Below are positions 58,470-64,000 of a DNA stretch of 64,000 nucleotides, piece by piece. Source of the DNA: a virus. Made by a program: the position numbers and the translations under genes. Location of the stretch: IMG/VR virus record IMGVR_UViG_3300045974_000806, positions 1-64,000 of that record, one strand, 5' to 3'. Each line of letters opens with the position of its first letter. Position 1 is the first letter of the stretch. Below the pieces are notes generated by a model. It made no database searches. It saw only the letters and a program-made list of their open reading frames with translations, and was not told the DNA's origin.

Positions 58470-59042
58470 ATGCTGCTGAATGACTGCGAGATCGCGGCCC
58501 TGGCCGTTGAGCAAAAGATGATCACCCCGTTCTGCCCGGAGAACGTGTCCGAGAAGTACGGGAACAAGGTGGTGTCCTACGGCCTGTCATCCGCCGGCTA
58601 TGACATCCGGCTGGCGGATGAGTTCGCCGTGTTCAGCCCAGTCCGGGTGACGGGCGCGGTGGACGTGAAGGCGTTCAACACGGACGCCCTGGTGCGCTTC
58701 AACGCGGATGTTTGTGACATCCCCGCGCACAGCTACGTGCTGTGCCGCAGCCTGGAAACATTCCGGATGCCGGAGGACGTGGCCGCCACGTGCGTGGGCA
58801 AGTCCACCTACGCACGCGTGGGATTGATCGTGAACGTCACGCCGCTTGAGCCTGGGTGGGAAGGCAACCTGACGTTGGAGATCAGCAACAGCAGCCCGTG
58901 CCCCGTGCGCGTCTACGCCGGCGAGGGCATTGCCCAGTTGCTGTTCCACCGCCTGAGCGGCCGTCCGTCGGTCACGTACCGTGACAAGGGCGGCAAGTAC
59001 ATGGGCCAGCATGGCGTCACGCCCCCAAAGATGAAAGCCTGA
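58470..59042 (+). CDS. dcd: dCTP deaminase
   Basis: 190 residues from ATG 58470, matching the usual Dcd length. Motifs: LSSAGYDIRLADEF (start of the trimeric dUTPase-like fold), VGKSTYARVGLIVNV (GKSxxAR; catalytic-site Arg) and LEPGWEGNLTLEISN (PGWEG-x-x-x-LE with catalytic Glu). It makes dUTP from dCTP for thymidylate synthesis, or dUMP if bifunctional. First gene behind promoter copy 3, so expressed with the nucleotide-supply genes downstream. Confidence 0.92.
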   Translation: MLLNDCEIAALAVEQKMITPFCPENVSEKYGNKVVSYGLSSAGYDIRLADEFAVFSPVRVTGAVDVKAFNTDALVRFNADVCDIPAHSYVLCRSLETFRMPEDVAATCVGKSTYARVGLIVNVTPLEPGWEGNLTLEISNSSPCPVRVYAGEGIAQLLFHRLSGRPSVTYRDKGGKYMGQHGVTPPKMKA

Positions 59043-59046
59043 GCCC

Positions 59047-59268
59047 ATGGCGGACCCGCTCCGGAATCCTGGCCGCGGGGACGTGGTGGAATTGACGGAT
59101 GGGAGCATGCGCGTGGTCCTGCGTGCGGATGAGGTGGCCATCACGTTCTGGGACCTTCCGGCCCAGCGCGTGTGGACCACATCCATGAAGGGCTGGCGCC
59201 AGCGGGCCAAGGGCGGCCGGGTCATCCTGGGCGCGGAGAGAGACAGCTACCAGCACCTGTTGGAGTGA
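59047..59268 (+). CDS. small hypothetical protein
   Basis: 73 residues. Beta-rich (DVVELTDGSMRVVLRADE, then WTTSMKGWRQR) with a helical end. No family recognised. Lies between two nucleotide-metabolism genes of the same operon. Confidence 0.65.
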   Translation: MADPLRNPGRGDVVELTDGSMRVVLRADEVAITFWDLPAQRVWTTSMKGWRQRAKGGRVILGAERDSYQHLLE

Positions 59269-59272
59269 AGCC

Positions 59273-59431
59273 ATGGAAGACCCGCGGTGGCTGCAATGGG
59301 TGTGGCGCGTGCTCCGGCGCGTGGACATCCACGTGGACTTCATCACCACGGAAGAAGCGGCCCAGGAACTGCTGGGGCGCGAGGTTCGGTTCATCTGGCG
59401 GCCGGTGATCCACACCGGCGAGGAGGAGTGA
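59273..59431 (+). CDS. small protein of 52 residues
   Basis: ATG 59273 to TGA 59431, 52 residues (MEDPRWLQWVWRVLRRVD start, ending in IHTGEEE). Helical and acidic at the end. It fills the gap between the 59047 gene and the kinase exactly: stop and the next start are 2 bases apart. The ribosome-binding site is weak (GGAG at 59263-59266). Composition matches neighbours, so I keep it as real but without function. Confidence 0.6.
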   Translation: MEDPRWLQWVWRVLRRVDIHVDFITTEEAAQELLGREVRFIWRPVIHTGEEE

Positions 59432-59433
59432 CC

Positions 59434-60069
59434 ATGTATGTGGCTGTTGAGGGAATCATTGGAGCAGGCAAGAGCACCCTGGCCCAGCATCTGGCCAAAC
59501 GCATGGACTGGCGCATGCTGGCGGAACCCATCGACGGGAACCCGCTGCTGGGCAAGTTCTACGAGGACAGCGCGCGGTGGGCGTTCACCATGCAGATCCG
59601 GATGCTGCATGACCGCTACCGACTCCAACAGGTGGCCGCGCATGACCACCAACCGTGCGTGCTGGACCGGTCCCTCCCAGGTGACCGCGTGTTCGCCAAG
59701 CTGCAAGTGGACTACGGCAACATGCACCCCTTGGAGTGGGAAACCTACGAACGCTGCTACTACGCCATGAGCGCCATCCGCCCGCCCATGGTGATGGTCT
59801 ACCTGCGCGTGAACCCCGACGTGGCCATGCAGCGGATGGTGACCCGCGCGCGGGACGTGGAGCGGCACTTGCCGGTGGAGTACCTGCGGGACCTCGCGCG
59901 TGGGTATGACGACCTGATTGCCCAGATTGAATCCGGAAAGCACGCCTGGGGCCGCGGCATCTCTGTGCTCACGGTGAACTGGGACAAGCAGATCACCGGA
60001 CGTGACTACGTGGACACGCTGGACGCCCTGGTGCCGCAACTCACCGCGGCCATGGAGGGGCGTGTCTGA
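59434..60069 (+). CDS. deoxynucleoside kinase
   Basis: 211 residues from ATG 59434; GAGGAG precedes at 59420-59427. P-loop VEGIIGAGKSTLAQ (about residues 4-17), the substrate-binding DRSLPGDRVFAK (DRS motif, about 84) and the lid YLRVNPDVAMQRMVTRARD (R-x-x-x-R). These identify the dNK/dGK/dCK family, which phosphorylates deoxynucleosides for phage DNA synthesis. Longer in-frame reading upstream would overlap the preceding small gene and is rejected. Next ATG overlaps its stop. Confidence 0.93.
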   Translation: MYVAVEGIIGAGKSTLAQHLAKRMDWRMLAEPIDGNPLLGKFYEDSARWAFTMQIRMLHDRYRLQQVAAHDHQPCVLDRSLPGDRVFAKLQVDYGNMHPLEWETYERCYYAMSAIRPPMVMVYLRVNPDVAMQRMVTRARDVERHLPVEYLRDLARGYDDLIAQIESGKHAWGRGISVLTVNWDKQITGRDYVDTLDALVPQLTAAMEGRV

Positions 60070-60395
60070 TGCCGGCGGCCCCGCACCTGCGTTCCAGCAC
60101 GGCCAGGCAACTGCGCACGTCATGGCAGTTGCTGGCCCTGATAGCGGAGCGCCCGCGGACGGAGACGGAACTGGCCAAGCACCTGGGGGTGCCCCGCACC
60201 CTGGTGTGGCGCCACGTCCAGGCCATGCGCCAAGCCGGCATGCCCTTGGAAGCCGTGCCGGACCCCGCCTGGGGAGGAAAGCGCCGGCTGTGGCGCCTGT
60301 CCGGAATCATTCCCTGGCGGGTTCCGGAACGCGGCCTGGACCCGGAGATCAAGCCTGATCCGGCCGAGTGCTTTTTGTCTTGCCTTCCGGAATGA
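60069..60395 (+). CDS. winged-helix DNA-binding protein
   Basis: 108 residues, ATG overlapping the previous stop. Residues about 15-68: SWQLLALIAERPRTETELAK, then HLGVPRTLVWRHVQAMRQAG, a MarR/GntR-like helix-turn-helix with wing (KRRLWRLSG). Basic N terminus. Likely a transcription regulator of the phage. Its last 27 bases carry copy 2 of the conserved leader element, so the C terminus is constrained by that DNA site. Confidence 0.75.
   Translation: MPAAPHLRSSTARQLRTSWQLLALIAERPRTETELAKHLGVPRTLVWRHVQAMRQAGMPLEAVPDPAWGGKRRLWRLSGIIPWRVPERGLDPEIKPDPAECFLSCLPE
60368..60392 (+). promoter_or_regulatory. conserved leader element (copy 2 of 2)
   Basis: GTGCTTTTTGTCTTG then CCTTCCGGAA, 24/25 identical to 55915-55939, yet here inside the last codons of the preceding gene. 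Conservation across coding and non-coding settings argues for a DNA or RNA function rather than protein sequence. Confidence 0.5.
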
Positions 60396-60450
60396 AGCCG
60401 GACTAGGGTTCCGGGTTGCCGGAAGGACCGGCCACAAAAACGGAGCCACC

Positions 60451-60813
60451 ATGACCACCGCCACGTTCGTCCCCTCCTGCTTCTTCCTGCGCTCTGACGT
60501 CGTTGTCATCGGTTCCAACCCGGAAAGCGCGGACATGGACAACCCGCGCGGGAGCCTGTTTGGCTACGCGGTCTACGTGGTGGCGGAAGCGTCCAACGGG
60601 GAGCGCATGGCGCATGACCACACGTTCACGGCCAGCCGAGAGAAGGATGCCCTGGCCCGCGGGGAGGCCCTGCTGGCCCGCATCCAGGCCGCGGTCTTTG
60701 GTCACGGCCGAGACATTGACCCCGCGTGCTGGACGCCGTGTGAAGCGGCCTACGGCTCCAACGCCTACGTGGCGGAGGTGGCCATGATGAGCCGGGAAGA
60801 GCGCGCCCAATGA
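60451..60813 (+). CDS. hypothetical protein behind conserved leader
   Basis: 120 residues, ATG 60451 after CGGAGCCACC. Alpha/beta, with an acidic middle and helical segments (EKDALARGEALLARIQ). No family recognised. The leader shared with the 55989 gene suggests coordinated control. Confidence 0.72.
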   Translation: MTTATFVPSCFFLRSDVVVIGSNPESADMDNPRGSLFGYAVYVVAEASNGERMAHDHTFTASREKDALARGEALLARIQAAVFGHGRDIDPACWTPCEAAYGSNAYVAEVAMMSREERAQ

Positions 60814-60844
60814 CCTGAGCGGCCGGCATAGCAGGACGGGAGAA

Positions 60845-60864
60845 GGGCGCCGACTGGGGCGCCC
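60845..60864. other. GC-rich hairpin in intergenic gap
   Basis: GGGCGCC (60845-60851) and GGCGCCC (60858-60864) with a six-base loop. The gap 60814-60886 otherwise holds a ribosome-binding site (GAGGAGG at 60874-60880). No U-tract follows; a leader structure is as likely as a terminator. Confidence 0.5.
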
Positions 60865-60886
60865 GGACCCGTTGAGGAGGTGCCCT

Positions 60887-61336
60887 GTGAAGCGCGCCAG
60901 TTACCGTGAAGGAATCGAGTGCATTGCCCTGAACGATGAGCCCACCAGCCTGGAAGTGGAGGACATGGAGGCCATGGCGTCCGTGATGCTCCAAGCGGTC
61001 CTGTTCGGCGTCACGCAAGAGCGCGTGGCCAAGGACGTGGTGCGCTTCCGGAAGAAGCTGGCCAAGGCGGAGGCGCGCTTGAGCAAGCTGCACAAGATCC
61101 CCACGCCGGTGGTGAGCGGCCCCTGGGTGCTGGTGCATGCCGTGGGCAAGGCGCCCGTGTTCGTGGGGGAGCAAGTGGCCAGCCGGGCCGGCTTTCCGGA
61201 CACGGTGCTGGGCGGCACCCCACCGCAGCACCCCGCCAGCACCGGCCGCGTGGCCGTGAAGCACGCCGGCGAGTTCTTCCCCAGCGTGTTTGGGATGACC
61301 TGGGTGCGCAGGGGTGAGGGCACCTCCCATGGGTGA
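60887..61336 (+). CDS. hypothetical protein
   Basis: 149 residues from GTG 60887, six bases after GAGGAGG. The N terminus is basic, then helical (VEDMEAMASVMLQAVLFG; DVVRFRKKLAKAEARLSKLH), the end is beta-rich. No family recognised. The 3' end overlaps the next gene by 8 bases. Confidence 0.72.
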   Translation: MKRASYREGIECIALNDEPTSLEVEDMEAMASVMLQAVLFGVTQERVAKDVVRFRKKLAKAEARLSKLHKIPTPVVSGPWVLVHAVGKAPVFVGEQVASRAGFPDTVLGGTPPQHPASTGRVAVKHAGEFFPSVFGMTWVRRGEGTSHG

Positions 61337-61607
61337 CGCCTGCAAGCACATTGGCCAGTGGCGCATGTACAAGGACACGGAGGGCTCCACGGTGACCCGC
61401 CGCGTCCTGTGCCTGGACTGCGGCGCCTGTCTGTACCGGGAGGACTGGCCGCTGGCGGACGTGGAGGAACACGTGGCCCAGGTGAAGCGGGCCGCCAAGG
61501 CCGCCATTGCCGCCGCCCGCGGCCCCCTCCGCACCTGCATCCACTGCAAGCGCGCCTTGGATGCGGCCGGGGAATGCAGGGATTGCCCAGCACGCCGCCG
61601 GCGGTGA
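61329..61607 (+). CDS. small zinc ribbon-like protein
   Basis: 92 residues from ATG 61329. LCLDCGACL and TCIHCK with CRDCPARR give three Cys pairs, helical between them (VEEHVAQVKRAAKAAIAA). Possible nucleic-acid binder. The conserved promoter motif begins at its stop. Confidence 0.7.
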   Translation: MGDACKHIGQWRMYKDTEGSTVTRRVLCLDCGACLYREDWPLADVEEHVAQVKRAAKAAIAAARGPLRTCIHCKRALDAAGECRDCPARRRR

Positions 61608-61634
61608 GACGTTTCAGGCCCAGAACACTACCTA
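61604..61634 (+). promoter_or_regulatory. conserved 31-bp phage promoter motif (copy 4 of 4)
   Basis: GTGAGACGTTT, middle CAGGCCCAGAA, CACTACCTA. Ends 21 bases before ATG 61656, with GAAGAGAAGGGAG between. Overlaps the stop of the preceding gene, like the other copies. Confidence 0.7.
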
Positions 61635-61655
61635 CAGAAGAGAAGGGAGAAACAG

Positions 61656-62318
61656 ATGAACCCAACGGAGGCTTTCATGATGCCAGGAACCTGTGACGGA
61701 TGCGGCGAGTCCCTGTGCCCCACCCACCACGTTTGCCATGCGTGTTCGGAAGGGGAGGCCAGTTTCACCCCGGACAAGCCCATCACGGAGCAGGTGGAGG
61801 AGTTCTCCAAGCTGGTGGTGGCCGCCCAACGGGTCCACGCGTCCCTGACCAGCACGCCGGAGGTGAATTGGCAGGCGTTCATCCCTGGTGGCCCCGCGCT
61901 GCACAAGGCGTGGCGCGCGGACATCACCAAGCTGGCCGGCACCCTGAACCGCGCCATCCGTGACGGCGCCCCGGGTGAGACGGGCACGCGCGTCCTGACC
62001 GTGGCCCTGTCCCTCACGGAACTGAACCTGTCCGCCAAGCAGGTCACGCTGAACGGCAAGCCGGTGGTGGGCGTGCGCATCCGCGGACCCATCCGCGCGG
62101 TGGAGTACGTCATCCTGGCCGTGGTGGCCGCACAACAGACGGCACCGCGCTCCAAGTACCTCCAACGCGTCCTGGGCGCCCTGATGCGGCTCTACGTGAA
62201 TGGCGCAGGCCAGGACATCTACCCACCCATGAAGCCGCACCTGATGCACGCCCAAGCGTTTCCGGAAGGCACCGCGGAACTGCACATGCGCGCTGGTGAC
62301 CCGGAAGGGGAGGGGTGA
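61656..62318 (+). CDS. hypothetical protein with N-terminal zinc motif
   Basis: 220 residues. The start carries TCDGCGESLCPTHHVCHACS, a Cys/His cluster that fits a zinc ribbon or double CxxC. The remainder is mixed alpha/beta with many helices. No family recognised. It is the first gene behind promoter copy 4, which makes it a candidate for early or middle expression. Confidence 0.72.
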   Translation: MNPTEAFMMPGTCDGCGESLCPTHHVCHACSEGEASFTPDKPITEQVEEFSKLVVAAQRVHASLTSTPEVNWQAFIPGGPALHKAWRADITKLAGTLNRAIRDGAPGETGTRVLTVALSLTELNLSAKQVTLNGKPVVGVRIRGPIRAVEYVILAVVAAQQTAPRSKYLQRVLGALMRLYVNGAGQDIYPPMKPHLMHAQAFPEGTAELHMRAGDPEGEG

Positions 62319-62322
62319 GCCC

Positions 62323-62538
62323 ATGGTGATGCCGCGTGAGACGGTGAAGGGCGGAGCGCCGGCAACGTGCCCGGAGTGCAACCGCACCGTGGTTCCGGAA
62401 GTGCTCCACAGCCCGGCCGGCTACTACGTGGGGACCATGTGCGGGTGCGGCCCGTACAGCCGGGAGTCCACCTATTTCGCCACGGAGCCGGCCGCGGCCC
62501 AGGCCCAGGCCCTGGCCAGCGGGAGGTATGGACGATGA
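62323..62538 (+). CDS. small zinc-binding-like protein
   Basis: 71 residues from ATG 62323 (GGGGAGGGG at 62308-62315). CPECN and CGCGP pairs. Beta-rich between. No family recognised. Its stop overlaps the next ATG. Confidence 0.68.
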   Translation: MVMPRETVKGGAPATCPECNRTVVPEVLHSPAGYYVGTMCGCGPYSRESTYFATEPAAAQAQALASGRYGR

Positions 62539-62801
62539 TCACCCGGGAGCGGCTACGCCAGATGACCGCGGACTTGGACAGCGTTGGGTTCTTCCGGAAC
62601 GAGACAACGGAGGAACTACGCGCGCTGGTGTCGAGCGTCGAGTTCGCCAAGGACGTGGCGGAGCAGGACTGCAACTATGGGGACGGATGCCACGGCACGC
62701 ACTCCCCGCGGAGCACGCCGGCACGCCACGGCCGTTGCACCGCATGCGCCGCGCGGCTGGCCCTGGGCCTGCCGGCGTCCGCGGAAGGTGTCTACCCATG
62801 A
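62535..62801 (+). CDS. small Cys-containing protein
   Basis: 88 residues, ATG overlapping the previous stop. Helical N terminus (RERLRQMTADLDSVGF), then a Cys cluster (CNYGDGC, CTACAARLA). No family recognised. Stop overlaps the next ATG. Confidence 0.68.
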   Translation: MITRERLRQMTADLDSVGFFRNETTEELRALVSSVEFAKDVAEQDCNYGDGCHGTHSPRSTPARHGRCTACAARLALGLPASAEGVYP

Positions 62802-63160
62802 CCATGGCCCAGGAAAGCTACGTTGAGCGCCCGTTCGTCATCCAGCACGTGGACCACCCCGGTGACTACGTGTTGTTCTGGAAGGGCAACCGCGCCGGCT
62901 ACACGGTGAACTTGGATGAGGCCGGCCGCTACACGGAAGAGGAAGCGCGCAACATTGTGATGGGCCGTCCGGAAGTGGACGTGGCGCTGATGTTCAAGGA
63001 CGTGGAGGCGGAAGTCCGGCGCGTGGTGCTGCGGGACCGGGCCTACTTCCTGACCAAGGTCTACGTGCCCAAGAACATCCACCCGCACACCGTGGTGGTG
63101 TCCCGCCGCGGTGGGCCGGATGACCTGTTCACCAACATCACCGTCGGAGGCAAGCCATGA
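62798..63160 (+). CDS. hypothetical protein
   Basis: 120 residues, ATG overlapping the previous stop. Mixed alpha/beta (GDYVLFWKGNRAGYTVNLDE, AYFLTKVYVPKNIH). No Cys cluster. No family recognised. Stop overlaps the next gene start. Confidence 0.7.
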   Translation: MTMAQESYVERPFVIQHVDHPGDYVLFWKGNRAGYTVNLDEAGRYTEEEARNIVMGRPEVDVALMFKDVEAEVRRVVLRDRAYFLTKVYVPKNIHPHTVVVSRRGGPDDLFTNITVGGKP

Positions 63161-63621
63161 GTGGATGGATGTTGCCATGTGGCCAGTGCATGGCCTGCAA
63201 GACTTCCGGAAGCGCCGCGTGCGAACGGCCGCTGAACTATGAGCCCAACGCCATCAAGTGGCGCCCAGGTGACCGCGTGCTGCATGACGCGGACGCCAAG
63301 AACGCAGGCATGTTGATGCGCGTCCTGGCCAGGAACCGCAACGGCATGGTGCGCACGGAATACCTCGACCCCGTGTTGCAGAAGCGGTGGGGCAAGGGCC
63401 GGCGCTCCACGCTGATCAACCCGTTGGAGGCGCTGCATGATCCGGAACGGTTCGGCGTGTTCGAGGACCGCGCCCACGCTGCATGGCACCGGGAGAAGGC
63501 CGCCCAGTTGCGCGTGGCCATGGAGGAATCCACCGCGCTGCTGGACCGCGGACAGGTGACCCAGGCCGTCAAGGTGTTGGAGCGTTCCGGAGTCATGCAT
63601 TGCCCCCAGTGTGAGTGCTGA
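63157..63621 (+). CDS. hypothetical protein with terminal Cys pairs
   Basis: 154 residues, ATG overlapping the previous stop. The start has PCGQCMACKTSGSAACE and the end HCPQCEC, so both termini carry Cys pairs that could bind zinc together. Helical centre (AQLRVAMEESTALLDRG). No family recognised. Confidence 0.7.
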   Translation: MSGWMLPCGQCMACKTSGSAACERPLNYEPNAIKWRPGDRVLHDADAKNAGMLMRVLARNRNGMVRTEYLDPVLQKRWGKGRRSTLINPLEALHDPERFGVFEDRAHAAWHREKAAQLRVAMEESTALLDRGQVTQAVKVLERSGVMHCPQCEC

Positions 63622-63643
63622 CCAACCAAAGGAGAGGAAGCCT

Positions 63644-64000
63644 ATGCATGCTCATTCAGAGGTTGTGCGCTTGAGTGAAGAACTGTCCAAGTATTTTTCA
63701 GAGATGCCTCTGCTGCCCCATCGCACGGGCTACACGCTGCACTCATACGGCGTGGCAGCCAATGGTGTTCCCTGGTGGCTGCTGCTCCACAACCGGGGAA
63801 AGTTTTTGCTGCGCCTTGACGGGGATGCCGCGGTGGAATGCTTTGATGACTTTGCAGCGGAAGGTGGGGCTGCGATTGAGCATATTGAGGACGTGCGCCT
63901 GGAAGCCGCGGAGACGGTCATTCGTCGGTTATACGCGCTGCGGTTTGCCATTGAAGAGTTGATGCCAGAAGCACGCCGGCGAGTGCTCCACAAGGGGAAG
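63644..64000 (+). CDS. hypothetical protein (partial, runs off the window)
   Basis: 119 visible residues from ATG 63644 (GGAGAGG at 63631-63637). Mixed alpha/beta with PWWLLLHNRGKFLL and a helical end. Codon use is less GC-biased than upstream genes (TATTTTTCAGAG early on), suggesting a different source. No family recognised. Confidence 0.7.
   Translation, partial: MHAHSEVVRLSEELSKYFSEMPLLPHRTGYTLHSYGVAANGVPWWLLLHNRGKFLLRLDGDAAVECFDDFAAEGGAAIEHIEDVRLEAAETVIRRLYALRFAIEELMPEARRRVLHKGK

Noticed and set aside
1-64000. tRNA genes, rRNA, integrase or att sites
   Set aside because: No cloverleaf-like sequence, integrase motif or long boundary repeat was seen on reading.

Overview
The window looks like the interior of a large, virulent-type tailed phage genome with a contractile tail (myovirus). 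Every gene I can support is on the + strand. Genes are packed with 1-8 base ATGA, GTGA or TGATG overlaps, and base composition is uniformly GC-rich (about 65% by eye), which suggests a high-GC host. I cannot name the host. Portal, major capsid and large terminase genes are not visible and probably lie left of base 1. Both ends of the window cut through genes.

Layout. 1-4572: neck, connector and tail-completion genes. 4615-7191: tail sheath. 7243-7689: tail tube. 7739-8383: an HNH endonuclease inserted in the tail module. 8426-9242: two overlapping ORFs in the tail-assembly-chaperone position. 9246-11342: tape measure. 11339-17898: baseplate hub, spike, a LysM-gp25 fusion and a baseplate J protein. 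17905-29119: tail fibre and receptor-binding proteins, including a 1,496-residue protein. 29596-30040: the only long non-coding stretch, with twin hairpin repeats, 11-bp phased iterons and a compound hairpin; it is my best origin candidate. 30041-51305: replication, recombination and repair block: SF2 helicase, Hfq-like protein, DnaB-type helicase, primase, sigma-like protein, histone-H1-like protein, family A DNA polymerase, gp32-like single-strand-binding protein, RecA/UvsX recombinase, SbcD and SbcC with two HNH genes beside them, RuvC-like resolvase, beta-clamp-like protein and a CHAP peptidase. 51401-64000: small accessory genes, among them a dATP/dGTP pyrophosphohydrolase-like protein, a DNA methyltransferase, a Cro/CI-type HTH, a J-domain protein, a holin-like protein, dCTP deaminase, deoxynucleoside kinase, and many small Cys-rich (zinc-ribbon-like) proteins.

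Regulation. A 31-bp motif occurs four times with identical length: invariant GTGAGACGTTT at the left and CACTACCTA at the right. Three copies end 21-22 bases before a start codon (single-strand-binding protein, dCTP deaminase, gene at 61656). The fourth precedes a structured leader ahead of the Hfq-like gene cluster. I read it as a phage promoter class, possibly served by the sigma-like protein at 35980-36435. A second conserved leader element precedes the genes at 55989 and 60451.

Together the genes describe a phage that carries most of its own fork machinery, double-strand-break processing and nucleotide supply, with possible regulatory additions (sigma-like and Hfq-like proteins). The palindromic octamer TTCCGGAA is scattered through genes in all reading frames at a density far above what base composition predicts, and nothing annotated here explains it.
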